Assembly: GCA_964640175.1 (NCBI GenBank)
Contig: CAZXFW010000011.1
Coordinates: 1-64,000, forward strand
DNA: 64,000 nucleotides
Reading direction: 5' to 3'
From: JACKDX01 sp964640175
Lineage (GTDB): Bacteria; Myxococcota_A; Polyangia; Polyangiales; GCA-016699535
Part shown: positions 16,438-24,592 of the stretch, piece by piece
Numbering within the stretch: the stretch's first letter is position 1
Layout of the letters: each line of letters starts with the position of its first letter
Position numbers and translations under genes: made by a program
Notes under the pieces: model-generated
What the model was told of the DNA's origin: nothing
The model's input: only the letters and a program-made list of their open reading frames with translations
Database searches by the model: none

Positions 16438-18359
16438 AATATTCCTTCATTGCGGCAAGCCCATTCGATGCCAACGAGTTTCACGCGAGGAGCGCCGTCG
16501 CGTGCGGAGGTACGCAACGTGATTTGCACTTCAAGCACGCCATTGTTGGGAACATCAATGGGTATAGAAAAAGAATCTTCGGAGAATGTCCCGACTTCGA
16601 TGAAATCTTGGTTAGGCAAATCGTCTTGGGCGGATGCACGCCGTATGGCGACGAGTACGGAACCAGAGGTGCCACTGTCAGCCGATAGATGTAGTTCATG
16701 CCATTCTGTAATTTGGTCCTCGTCACAGCCATCAAATACATGCGATGCCACACCTTCGGGGAAAAATGCACCAGGGCGTGCGCTGCCTGTCAGATCTCCT
16801 TGGGTATGCGGCGCTAGTCCCACAGGTGTCTGACTGACAATGGAGCCGTCAGAAGCGTTGAGCTGGGTGACAACCCCATTGGATCCCAACAGATTCTGAC
16901 TGCTGACTACCCACACTTGCATGTCATTGCTTGTAGCAACCCCGATGGATTCAAAAGGTTGTGCGGAAAGGCCCGTGAGAGAGTGAACTTCAGTGACAGT
17001 GAAGGATGCCATATCCACTTGGCTGAGGTGGCCGTCCGTATGTGCCACCCATGCCGTGGAATCTATAACAGCCAGCCCTCGTGCTGAAGGATAGGTGGCT
17101 AAATTTCGCCACACTTGAGTATCAGGACTGTAGTGTACGACTTGGTCGCAATGAAAGCCGCTCATCAGAAGGTCCTCATTGGTGTCCAGAGTAAGACCGT
17201 AAAGTAAGTAACATGACAGAGGTGCTTCAAGAAATGTTGCTTCAGGCTGTGATTGGCTTCGATCAATCCGAGCAAGAATCCCGTCCTGACTAATCAGCCA
17301 GAGTTGTCCCCACGCATCAAATGCCGCTGCATAAGGCGCAAAATCAGGAGTTTGGACCGTACGGATAAGTGCACCGGTTTGGCCATCCCGCTCTTGGACC
17401 TGCATCATGGTGTGGAGGCCTACCCATACATTGCCACCATACGTGTCATCTTCGTTCGAGCTACCGTCGATGGCGAGTGCACGCCCTACAGCAGGAGGGT
17501 CATCTGATCCCAAAGGGACATTGAGAAGTACGCACTCGTCTTCGCCTGGTGGCAGCACATCGCCAGGGCCATTGGATGTTTCAATACCGTTGTCATTACG
17601 ATCGACGCAATGGCTTAGCTCTCCTGCGATTTTGGTTAACGAAGACTGTCCAGTAAAGGCGCGATTTACAACCCAGGCATCTCCGTTGTAGTCAACTGCA
17701 ATACGAATGGGTTCATCTCCATGGCTATGATACCGAGCGACTTCGGTTGCTGTGCTGAGATCAATTTTGCTTACGGTGTCTTCGCCGGTATTGGCGATCC
17801 ATAGGGCTGTCGTGACAGGGGGTTGTTTTTTTAGCGTTAACCACCCATGGGATGTTGTTGTCAGTGTATCATTAGGAACAAAGGGAGCCTCTGCTTGTCC
17901 CCAGACTCCACCTGTGCAATCTGTAGTACACCCTCCGCAAGGACTGAGTACGCCGTCATCCACAATTCCATCACAGTTATCGTCTTCTGTATTACACGTT
18001 TCATCTACAGGAGTTATGGCATTAAGGCAGAGTCCCCAATAATCGTTTGTGCATATGCTGCGACCGTGTTCGCATAGACCAACCCCTTCGGTTCCTTCAG
18101 GGCCTTGATAACAATCGCTGCTAGTCCCCGTGAGGCATGGACATCCCGTTGCTGTTGGTGATTGCATACAATCAGGTGGCTCTACCGTGTCACAGTTATC
18201 TGTGCGGAGCGGATTGGTGTCGTCGCAATCGGCTCCGCTTGAGCAATTAGCTCCAAGGCCGTCGAGATCGTTATCAAGGCAATCCGCCGACTCAGAACAG
18301 CCGATGCTAAGAGCCATGGTGAGAAGGATTCCTATTATGGAGGGATTGTCCCAACGCAT
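16434..18359 (-). CDS. Beta-propeller lipoprotein with metal-binding motif
   Basis: 641 residues from ATG 18359, chosen over ATG 18389 because it starts the signal peptide directly (MRWDNPSIIGILLTMALSIG, lipobox SIGC). The Asp/Cys-rich region of about residues 20-140 contains the MopE-like CNTEDDNCDGIVDDG. Then comes an NHL/YVTN-type propeller of about residues 165-530: repeats such as ALWIANTGEDTVSKID, GDAWVVN, TAWVAHTDGHLSQVD. A C-terminal beta domain of ~110 residues ends the protein. It may bind metal and a protein or polymer partner at the cell surface (inference). A TGCTATAAT extended -10 sits 7 bases before the ATG, so the message may be leaderless. Confidence 0.85.
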   Translation of the reverse strand: MRWDNPSIIGILLTMALSIGCSESADCLDNDLDGLGANCSSGADCDDTNPLRTDNCDTVEPPDCMQSPTATGCPCLTGTSSDCYQGPEGTEGVGLCEHGRSICTNDYWGLCLNAITPVDETCNTEDDNCDGIVDDGVLSPCGGCTTDCTGGVWGQAEAPFVPNDTLTTTSHGWLTLKKQPPVTTALWIANTGEDTVSKIDLSTATEVARYHSHGDEPIRIAVDYNGDAWVVNRAFTGQSSLTKIAGELSHCVDRNDNGIETSNGPGDVLPPGEDECVLLNVPLGSDDPPAVGRALAIDGSSNEDDTYGGNVWVGLHTMMQVQERDGQTGALIRTVQTPDFAPYAAAFDAWGQLWLISQDGILARIDRSQSQPEATFLEAPLSCYLLYGLTLDTNEDLLMSGFHCDQVVHYSPDTQVWRNLATYPSARGLAVIDSTAWVAHTDGHLSQVDMASFTVTEVHSLTGLSAQPFESIGVATSNDMQVWVVSSQNLLGSNGVVTQLNASDGSIVSQTPVGLAPHTQGDLTGSARPGAFFPEGVASHVFDGCDEDQITEWHELHLSADSGTSGSVLVAIRRASAQDDLPNQDFIEVGTFSEDSFSIPIDVPNNGVLEVQITLRTSARDGAPRVKLVGIEWACRNEGIF

Positions 18360-18366
18360 TTGATGG

Positions 18367-18375
18367 ATTATAGCA
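18367..18375 (-). promoter_or_regulatory. Extended -10 promoter of the beta-propeller lipoprotein
   Basis: On the minus strand, TGCTATAAT is a perfect extended -10 (TGnTATAAT) ending 7 bases before ATG 18359. A start site at the usual distance would fall on or next to the ATG, giving a leaderless or nearly leaderless message. Inference from sequence only. Confidence 0.45.
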
Positions 18376-18387
18376 TCTTGTTCGTTC

Positions 18388-19446
18388 ATGAAGGTGTTGA
18401 TTACAGGCGCGACGGGGTTTGTGGGCAGGGCAATTGCTCGAAGTCTGCTAAAACATGGGGCATCGCTTCACATATTGGCGCGCGATCCACAGCGGCTAGG
18501 CCCACATTTGGACGCTGCCGTAGTTCATTTGGGGGATCTCAGTGATCCTCAAAAAATTGCAGTGGCAGCTACAGGCTGTGCATTCGTTGTGCACGCGGCT
18601 TCTGAGTCTAACCTTCGCTCCGATGAAAGAGTGCTCAAATGGGTGAACATTGCTGGTACGGAAAACGTTCTTAATGCTGCACGCTATGCCGGATGTCGAC
18701 GAGTGGTTTATATTTCGTGTGCGGATGTGACCTTAGCCAATTGTGATCGGCTTCACTGGAACGAAGACCGTCGTCCTGATCGGACGCTTATGGATGCACA
18801 TGCACGCTCGAAACAACTTGCCGAGGAACTGGCACTTGCTTCAAGCACTTCCAAAATGGAAGTAGTTGCATTACGTCCCGCCTGGTTGTGGGGACCTGGC
18901 GATACGAGTGTGCTTCCAGGGTTGTGTAAGGAAGCAGTGACGATGCGTGGTATCGCGCTCTGTGGTCGCGGACGTAATTACCTTGCAACAACGCACATTG
19001 AGTTACTGACGGATGCGGTGCGAGCCTCATTAGGCAACACAGATGTCGCTGGAAAGTCCTATTATGTGACGGATCTTACTCAAGGTTCCTCAGAAGAATT
19101 TTTTAATGCGCTTAGCACAACTCTTGGGCTCCCCATGCCACGTAAAAGTTATGCTTTCAAAGAGCTTCTATGGGCGCGTTACCGTCAGCGCTACGGAAAG
19201 CCTGGCCTCTTGCCTTCGGAAGTGGTCAAGCGCAGCCGCTCTAGTCTTTTTGATGTGCAGCGTGCAGTTAAGGATCTGGGAATCACGCCAATTCAAACAT
19301 GGGATAAAGGCATGCAAGAACTCAAACATTGGGTTGCGGAGAACGGCGGGATTAATGGAATGCTGAGGTTGCTTCGTTTACCCAAAGCGGCGTCCACGGT
19401 CGATTCCCACGTTGAAGTGGCGGGCGGAGATGTGCGCTTAATTTAG
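18388..19446 (+). CDS. Extended SDR (3-beta-HSD/epimerase-like), catalytic Tyr replaced
   Basis: 352 residues. Rossmann fold opening MKVLITGATGFVGRAIA with GATGFVG nucleotide-binding loop, then HLGDLSD and VVHAASESN, all family features of NAD(P)-dependent epimerase/dehydratase-type SDRs. The usual YxxxK active site reads HARSK (His138, Lys142): the Tyr is His. The preceding Ser region reads YISCADV. Activity is therefore doubtful, or the mechanism is altered. The C-terminal half keeps a substrate-domain layout (ELLTDAVRASLGN). The start ATG overlaps the region of the divergent lipoprotein gene start; no Shine-Dalgarno is seen. Its end overlaps the convergent usp gene by 4 bases. Substrate unknown. 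Confidence 0.85.
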   Translation: MKVLITGATGFVGRAIARSLLKHGASLHILARDPQRLGPHLDAAVVHLGDLSDPQKIAVAATGCAFVVHAASESNLRSDERVLKWVNIAGTENVLNAARYAGCRRVVYISCADVTLANCDRLHWNEDRRPDRTLMDAHARSKQLAEELALASSTSKMEVVALRPAWLWGPGDTSVLPGLCKEAVTMRGIALCGRGRNYLATTHIELLTDAVRASLGNTDVAGKSYYVTDLTQGSSEEFFNALSTTLGLPMPRKSYAFKELLWARYRQRYGKPGLLPSEVVKRSRSSLFDVQRAVKDLGITPIQTWDKGMQELKHWVAENGGINGMLRLLRLPKAASTVDSHVEVAGGDVRLI

Positions 19447-20354
19447 CTGTTTTTAACGACTAACACAGGCGTCGTGGCATGACGTAGGCACCGATTGGCT
19501 GTGCTGCCCAACATGACACGCGAGACGGTATTATGCGAGCCGGCGCTTATGGATAATACGGCCCCATCAATTTTTTCGCACGCTTGACACAGTGCCTGTC
19601 CTGCGGACAGTTCAGGATTTGACGGGATGACTTGGATGTGATCAACACCGCCGATACGTTGAGCAATTTCTGCTAACTCAGCATGTGCGGATTTAGTCCA
19701 TTGCTGTTCAAGTTGGTCGCCAAGATCAATCTCAAGGCGGCCTTGACCAAAGGGCAGTACATGTATCAGCGAGAGGGTACCTTTGGTATGCTTTGCAAGC
19801 TTTGCGGTGTATGTGGCAGCCTCAAGACTGGTTGGGGAGAAATCAATGCCTACAATCCAGTGGGTGCCCATGAGAGTTGGAACAAACGCATCCGGATGCA
19901 ATACCAGTACGGGTTTGGAAGCATCGTGTACGACACGTTCAGTCGTGGTCCCAAGGGTACGTTCCAATGCTGAGCGATGCTTTCCGCGAGAGCCGATAAT
20001 TAAAAGCTCGGTCTGAGGTTCCTTAGAGGCTTGCACGATGGCATGCCATGGGCGATCATCAACCAATCGTACGTGGCATACAGCACCTTTGAGGCTCCCG
20101 TGTGTTTCGGCTTGTGAATCGAGCAAGGCCTGTAGTTTTTGCTGACGAATACGTAGACGCTCTTCAAGGGCATCCATAGCAATTTGCATTCCCAGCGGGA
20201 TGGCGGCGGTACGCTCTAGTTCTGTCAGATCGGTGGCATGGAGCAGCAGAGTTTCCATATGGAATGCAGCGCCAAGTTCTGCACCAAGACGGACGCAGGT
20301 ATCGCTTAATGTGCGGAAGTCTGTAGCAACGACAATGCGGGAAGTTGTCATCAA
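19443..20354 (-). CDS. Tandem universal stress protein (two UspA domains)
   Basis: 303 residues formed of two Usp domains, about 1-150 and 155-303. The first begins SRIVVATDFRTLSDTCVRLG and carries LLIIGSRGKHRSALERTLG, near the GxxGxnGxxS ATP-binding pattern. The second begins HWIVGIDFSPTSLEAATYTAK and ends SRVMLGSTANRCLRHATTPV, with VLVVKN as the last strand. Usp proteins respond to starvation or stress and often bind ATP or AMP. Both halves keep the main features. A separate pair of Usp domains is fused to the CPA2 antiporter at 27405-29636. Confidence 0.93.
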   Translation of the reverse strand: MMTTSRIVVATDFRTLSDTCVRLGAELGAAFHMETLLLHATDLTELERTAAIPLGMQIAMDALEERLRIRQQKLQALLDSQAETHGSLKGAVCHVRLVDDRPWHAIVQASKEPQTELLIIGSRGKHRSALERTLGTTTERVVHDASKPVLVLHPDAFVPTLMGTHWIVGIDFSPTSLEAATYTAKLAKHTKGTLSLIHVLPFGQGRLEIDLGDQLEQQWTKSAHAELAEIAQRIGGVDHIQVIPSNPELSAGQALCQACEKIDGAVLSISAGSHNTVSRVMLGSTANRCLRHATTPVLVVKNS

Positions 20355-20411
20355 GTCTCCATGAAATTCTGTTCAGTACCAGGGTGGGACTTCAGTTTCC
20401 AAGACCATGGC

Positions 20412-20502
<91 letters not shown>

Positions 20503-20503
20503 A

Positions 20504-20591
<88 letters not shown>

Positions 20592-20612
20592 TTTTCGTCA
20601 TACGCATTCCAG

Positions 20613-20699
20613 CGGAGAGCGTGGGATTCGAACCCACGGTACCCGTGAGGGTACACTTGATTTCGAATCAAGCGCCTTCGACCACTCGGCCAGCTCTCC
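20613..20699 (-). tRNA. tRNA-Ser(CGA)
   Basis: Class II cloverleaf on the minus strand: acceptor GGAGAGC with GCTCTCC, anticodon loop TTCGAAA (CGA) on stem CTTGA/TCAAG, long variable arm GTACCC..GGGTAC, T-arm GTGGG-TTCGAAT-CCCAC. First RNA of the tRNA-Ser(CGA), tRNA-Ser(GGA), SRP RNA unit. CCA not encoded. Confidence 0.95.
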
Positions 20700-20713
20700 T
20701 CAAAGACCGCAGA

Positions 20714-20725
20714 GCTTATAGCACA
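20714..20725 (-). promoter_or_regulatory. Extended -10 promoter of tRNA-Ser/SRP RNA unit
   Basis: Minus-strand TGTGCTATAAGC, an extended -10 (TGCTATAAG) ending 15 bases before tRNA-Ser(CGA), followed by a GC-rich discriminator (CTCTGCGG). The same 12-mer precedes tRNA-Arg(ACG) and tRNA-Ser(TGA). No good -35 box is visible, as expected for extended -10 promoters. Confidence 0.6.
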
Positions 20726-20814
20726 GCTCTCAGGAAGGTGTGGCCCTAAAAATGTCCTGAAATTGGCGAGATACCCATGAAACATACAAAAAACCATACC
20801 TCGCAATGAACCCG

Positions 20815-22470
20815 CTACCGTATTACAGGCAGAAACACTTCTGGTGGTTTCTTTACGGTAAGCTCAAGCTCCGCGCTGGCTTGACGGTCCAGTCCATCAG
20901 TTAGCACTACTTGAAATCGTGTCAGGCCTCCATGAACGGGTACGGTCGTTATCGTACGCGTTTGAGAGTCGTAACTAGCTTCCAGTATGGTTCCTTCCTG
21001 GGAAACCGCGACGTGTTTCATGAAGCACGGTTGGCGGTTAGGACTAAACAGAATCTCAAGTGTCATACTGACTCCGACCGTTGAGACACTGCTATCAGAG
21101 GCAACAGCTAGCTCGAACTCCGCACGCTGAGGCATATCGTGTTCAGCATCCGGATCGGTGATGTGCCCAGTAAACACTAGAAGGTTGGGTTCAAAGGGGT
21201 CAATCTCTGTGATCCGATCCGGTGTGGACTTGCACAGCACATCACTGACAACAGATGACACGTGTGTATCCTGATTTTGTTCAATGCGTCTCTGTAAGAA
21301 CAATGCCGCAGTGCCAGCTGCGTGTGGAGCAGCCATGGAAGTGCCTGAGTGCATTGCAACCGCCCAGGGACGGCCTACATTGGCTGAAATCACACCTTCT
21401 CCTGGTGCGGCGATATCCACGCAAGATCCATAGTTAGAGAAGTAAGATTGGCGATCGGCAAGATCGGTTGCGCCTACAGTGATGGCTTCTGCGACACTTG
21501 CCGGTGACTGCGTGCAAGCCTCTGTGGCTCGATTGCCAGCAGAGGCTGCATACACGATGCCGCTGGCAATTGAATTTCGTACCGCGTCATTGACGCTTTG
21601 GCTAGGTGGAGTGATCGCCAGGCTCATATTGGCAACAGAAGGACGATGTGCGGCATCTTGTGTGACGTGATCGACGCCCGCAATCACCGTAGCGGCACTT
21701 CCGGAGCCGAATCCATCCAACACCTTCACAGGAATCAGCGTGATCGCTTTAGCAACGCCATAGGTTAGCCCGCCAATGCTGCCTGCCACGTGGGTTCCAT
21801 GCCCCTGCGTATCTTCGTAGTCCGTATCCACCGCCGAAAATCCTGCTGCATGGGCGATGCGCGTAACGCAATCTGGTGTAATGCTGTCCTGACAAAACTC
21901 CTGATGTTCCGTGTAGATGCCGGTATCGATCACGTAGGCGCGCACCCCTTGACCGCCATGTTTCGGGTGATGGTATTCGGTGTCGGGAGAAAATGGATTC
22001 CAGTCGTGTTGATCCAGGCGAGACAAGGCCCACGTCGCATCGTGTTGAACTTGAATCTCCTCCGTGACTTCGTCGTCTAAGGAGGCATGAAAATTGGGCT
22101 CAATGTACTGTATCCATTGAGTATCCTCACGCCACGGTTCTAGCGCGTGCTCATCGGTCAGTCGTAATGCCAGGCCCTGCAGTGCATATTCATATTCATA
22201 TAAGACCGCGCCAGATTGTTTAGCTTTATAAAAGGCATTCAACACATCGGAGGCCTGTCGATTTGAAGTTTTGTTGGCTGCGTTACGTAGTGCCTGCATC
22301 GATAGCCCTGGTTTCAAGACCACGATGTACTCTCCTGGGATGCCATGTGCATTCGCGGGAGATTGAAGAAGGTTGTCTTGAGAGTCTGAAAAGGTGGCTG
22401 ATGGGTGTGCTGAACAGCCGAAGCTCAGCCCAGCTAAGATGTGAATCGCTACCAAGGCTTCATGTTTCAT
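20815..22470 (-). CDS. Subtilisin-like serine protease lipoprotein (S8)
   Basis: 551 residues. Signal peptide MKHEALVAIHILAGLSFGCS with lipobox SFGC (Cys19). An inhibitor-I9-like propeptide follows (GEYIVVLKPGLSMQALRNAA). The catalytic domain has Asp182 (AYVIDTGIY), His224 (GHGTHVAGSIGG), Asn313 (SAGN) and Ser378 (SGTSMAAPHAAG), so all catalytic residues are present. The last ~120 residues form a beta domain. It should be a secreted or outer-membrane-anchored proteinase-K-type protease, probably self-activating. A TGCTATACC extended -10 lies 6 bases before the ATG. No partner gene is evident; its neighbours are RNA genes and tadA. Confidence 0.93.
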   Translation of the reverse strand: MKHEALVAIHILAGLSFGCSAHPSATFSDSQDNLLQSPANAHGIPGEYIVVLKPGLSMQALRNAANKTSNRQASDVLNAFYKAKQSGAVLYEYEYALQGLALRLTDEHALEPWREDTQWIQYIEPNFHASLDDEVTEEIQVQHDATWALSRLDQHDWNPFSPDTEYHHPKHGGQGVRAYVIDTGIYTEHQEFCQDSITPDCVTRIAHAAGFSAVDTDYEDTQGHGTHVAGSIGGLTYGVAKAITLIPVKVLDGFGSGSAATVIAGVDHVTQDAAHRPSVANMSLAITPPSQSVNDAVRNSIASGIVYAASAGNRATEACTQSPASVAEAITVGATDLADRQSYFSNYGSCVDIAAPGEGVISANVGRPWAVAMHSGTSMAAPHAAGTAALFLQRRIEQNQDTHVSSVVSDVLCKSTPDRITEIDPFEPNLLVFTGHITDPDAEHDMPQRAEFELAVASDSSVSTVGVSMTLEILFSPNRQPCFMKHVAVSQEGTILEASYDSQTRTITTVPVHGGLTRFQVVLTDGLDRQASAELELTVKKPPEVFLPVIR

Positions 22471-22476
22471 GAACCG

Positions 22477-22485
22477 GGTATAGCA
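22477..22485 (-). promoter_or_regulatory. Candidate extended -10 of the subtilase gene
   Basis: Minus-strand TGCTATACC ends 6 bases before ATG 22470. With the usual spacing the transcript would begin at or next to the start codon, as for the lipoprotein at 18359. Weaker match than TGCTATAAT. Confidence 0.35.
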
Positions 22486-22545
22486 CCTGTTGCCTAGTAT
22501 GCTAGTCGACTTCGCCTGTTAGCCTTTCCTCATGGAACCCGTCTC

Positions 22546-23034
22546 TTAATCATTGGATACACGGTGATTCTGGGCACGTAAACGCCGAAAAAATGAGCTT
22601 AGAAGTGCGGCCGATGCCTCGGCCTTGACTCCGGCAATGATTTCGAAGCGATGATTCAGTCGCTCATCCGCTCCAAGTGTGTAGAGCGAGCGCAACGCAC
22701 CCGCTTTGGGATCATCGCAGCCATACACCACACGTTTGACGCGACTATTGATGAGTGCTCCGGCACACATTGGGCAAGGTTCCAGGGTCACATATACGCT
22801 TGTGTCAATGAGTCGCCACGATCCCAATGTGCGGGCAGCTTCGCGCAGCGCCAGCATTTCCGCGTGAGCACTGGGATCTTGGTCAAGCTCTCTGCGGTTG
22901 TGTCCGCGCCCAATGATCTGTCCATTGTGGACGACGATGCATCCTACGGGCACTTCACCGGCCTGCTCTGCCTGGTGCGCTTCTTGCAGCGCTAAGTCCA
23001 TCCAATAGTCATGGCCTTCAGGGCGTGTATCCAT
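22546..23034 (-). CDS. tadA: tRNA adenosine(34) deaminase
   Basis: 162 residues of the cytidine-deaminase fold. Zinc site: His57-Ala-Glu59 (HAEM) and Cys87/Cys90 (EPCPMC). Other family features include NRREL near residue 46 and RVKRVVYGCDDPKAGA. In bacteria TadA converts A34 to inosine in tRNA-Arg(ACG), allowing it to read CGU, CGC and CGA. The substrate tRNA gene lies 17 bases upstream on the same strand, and the two appear to share the promoter at 23136-23147. The Shine-Dalgarno is weak (GAAAG). Confidence 0.95.
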   Translation of the reverse strand: MDTRPEGHDYWMDLALQEAHQAEQAGEVPVGCIVVHNGQIIGRGHNRRELDQDPSAHAEMLALREAARTLGSWRLIDTSVYVTLEPCPMCAGALINSRVKRVVYGCDDPKAGALRSLYTLGADERLNHRFEIIAGVKAEASAALLSSFFRRLRAQNHRVSND

Positions 23035-23051
23035 CTTTCATTATGAAGTAG

Positions 23052-23125
23052 CGGAGCCAGGAGGATTCGAACCTCCGACCCTCGGTTCCGTAGACCGATG
23101 CTCTATCCAGCTGAGCTATGGCTCC
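23052..23125 (-). tRNA. tRNA-Arg(ACG)
   Basis: Minus-strand cloverleaf: acceptor GGAGCCA with TGGCTCC, anticodon loop CTACGGA (ACG) on stem TCGGT/ACCGA, T-arm GGAGG-TTCGAAT-CCTCC, discriminator G. A34 is the position TadA deaminates. The tadA gene begins 17 bases downstream. CCA not encoded. Confidence 0.96.
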
Positions 23126-23135
23126 AGGGCTGCCG

Positions 23136-23147
23136 GCTTATAGCACA
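23136..23147 (-). promoter_or_regulatory. Extended -10 promoter of tRNA-Arg(ACG)-tadA
   Basis: Minus-strand TGTGCTATAAGC, identical to the motif before tRNA-Ser(CGA) and tRNA-Ser(TGA). It ends 10 bases before the tRNA and is followed by a GC-rich discriminator (CGGCAGCCC). Confidence 0.6.
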
Positions 23148-23203
23148 TCAGTTCAAAAACCAAAATGCGGCGCTGTGGCTGAAGCTCGGTTTTCAACGCG
23201 ATG

Positions 23204-23295
23204 TGGCGGAGGGGGCGGGATTCGAACCCGCGGTACACGGTTAGGCGTACGGTCGCTTAGCAAGCGACTGCCTTCGACCACTCGGCCACCCCTCC
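23204..23295 (-). tRNA. tRNA-Ser(GCT)
   Basis: Class II cloverleaf on the minus strand: acceptor GGAGGGG with CCCCTCC, anticodon loop TTGCTAA (GCT) on stem GTCGC/GCGAC, long variable arm, T-arm GCGGG-TTCGAAT-CCCGC. Encodes CCA (23204-23206), unlike the other tRNAs here. A related -10 (TGCTCATAAGGC) lies upstream. Reads AGU/AGC. Confidence 0.95.
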
Positions 23296-23369
23296 TTGGG
23301 CTGCCTTATGAGCAGCGACTTGTAAAAAGGTCTGTGCTCTCTGTCAAATCGCATCGGGCCTTAGGCAGT

Positions 23370-24278
23370 TTACCCGCGGTAAATCTCGATCATGGCTCGT
23401 AAGAGTTTGGCTCCATCGCTGCGAGAGCGTTGAAAGGCGTTGCGGCCTACGATGCTGCCATTGGCGCCACCTTCTTTGATTTGCCGGACTTCGTCCAAGA
23501 GGACATCGGTCGTTTTGGAATCTCCACCGGAGAACACGACGATACGCTTGCCGTTGAAGCATGACTTGACGACGTTTTGCACGCGCTCTTTGAGTGACCC
23601 GATCGGAATGCTTTCATACGCTTTACGAGCCGCGTCTTGCTCAATGTGTTCGGTAGGGGGTTTTACTTTGACAACATGTGCTCCAAGTTGGCAGGCAATG
23701 TGTGCCGCATAAGCGACAACGTCGATGCCTGTTTCTCCCGCTTTGGACAAGGTTGCTCCTCGTGGATAAGCCCAAATGATGGTAGGAAGTCCCTGCTCAC
23801 GTGCTTCGCGAATCAAATCACGGACTTGCTCGTACATGCCATTGCGGGCTCCTGAGCCTGGATAAATGGTGAACCCGATAGCACAACACCCAAGGCGTAG
23901 GGCATCGTGCACATTCGAGGTCAATGCCGATTGGGGTTGCTCGGGGCCACCTAGCGAATCGCTGTTATTGACTTTGAGAATCAAGGGCAGTCGCCCCGAA
24001 TACGTAGGTGCAATGGCCTCGATGAACCCAAGTGGCGCTGCATACGCACTGCAGCCGGTTTCCACTGCCAGGCTTGGGTGATATTCCGGGTCATATCCGT
24101 CGGGATTCGGCTGGAAACTTCGGGCTGCGCCATGTTCAAAACCCTGATCGACGGGGAGGATCACCAGCTTACCGCTGCCTCCTGTGCCTCCGTGTTCCAA
24201 TAAGCGGCGCAGGTTGGCAACCACGCCAGGTGATTCGTAAGCGTAATGGGATAAAATAGCATCGACAGTCTGAGTCAT
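23370..24278 (-). CDS. Class I fructose-bisphosphate aldolase (DhnA/FbaB type)
   Basis: 302 residues of the archaeal/bacterial class I aldolase family. Signature stretches are LVILPVDQGFEHGAARSF (residues 38-55), LILKVNNSDSLG, AIGFTIYPGSG and the Schiff-base lysine region HVVKVKPPTEH (Lys204 or Lys206). The phosphate-binding end reads RIVVFSGGDSKTTD and GSIVGRNAFQR. It cleaves fructose-1,6-bisphosphate in glycolysis or makes it in gluconeogenesis, without a metal. It stands alone between tRNA-Ser genes. Confidence 0.95.
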   Translation of the reverse strand: MTQTVDAILSHYAYESPGVVANLRRLLEHGGTGGSGKLVILPVDQGFEHGAARSFQPNPDGYDPEYHPSLAVETGCSAYAAPLGFIEAIAPTYSGRLPLILKVNNSDSLGGPEQPQSALTSNVHDALRLGCCAIGFTIYPGSGARNGMYEQVRDLIREAREQGLPTIIWAYPRGATLSKAGETGIDVVAYAAHIACQLGAHVVKVKPPTEHIEQDAARKAYESIPIGSLKERVQNVVKSCFNGKRIVVFSGGDSKTTDVLLDEVRQIKEGGANGSIVGRNAFQRSRSDGAKLLRAMIEIYRG

Positions 24279-24354
24279 AGGGCCTCTTTACAGTGGTTTG
24301 ATGCCAGCTTCAAGCACAAGAAAAGGGATTCGAATCTGAGTATCCTAAATAGGG

Positions 24355-24441
24355 CGGAGGAGAAGGGATTCGAACCCCTGGAGCCCTTGCGGGCTCGGCG
24401 GTTTTCAAAACCGCTGCCTTCGACCACTCGGCCACTCCTCC
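24355..24441 (-). tRNA. tRNA-Ser(TGA)
   Basis: Class II cloverleaf on the minus strand: acceptor GGAGGAG with CTCCTCC, anticodon loop TTTGAAA (TGA) on stem GCGGT/ACCGC, variable arm GAGCCC..GGGCTC, T-arm AGGGG-TTCGAAT-CCCTT. CCA not encoded. Confidence 0.95.
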
Positions 24442-24452
24442 CACAAGCGCGT

Positions 24453-24464
24453 GCTTATAGCACA
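24453..24464 (-). promoter_or_regulatory. Extended -10 promoter of tRNA-Ser(TGA)
   Basis: Minus-strand TGTGCTATAAGC ends 11 bases before the tRNA, with a GC-rich discriminator (ACGCGC). Third copy of the same 12-mer in front of a tRNA in this region. Confidence 0.6.
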
Positions 24465-24592
24465 GTTGAGCGCTTCTGTGAGCTGCTTTGTACTTTACAA
24501 GATCTGCCTCTGGCAGGCTTGGGAAGCAGGCAGGGCTGTGCCATAAGATAGCAAGTCCCTGTGACCTATCTCATCGCGGAGATGCGTTTGCT

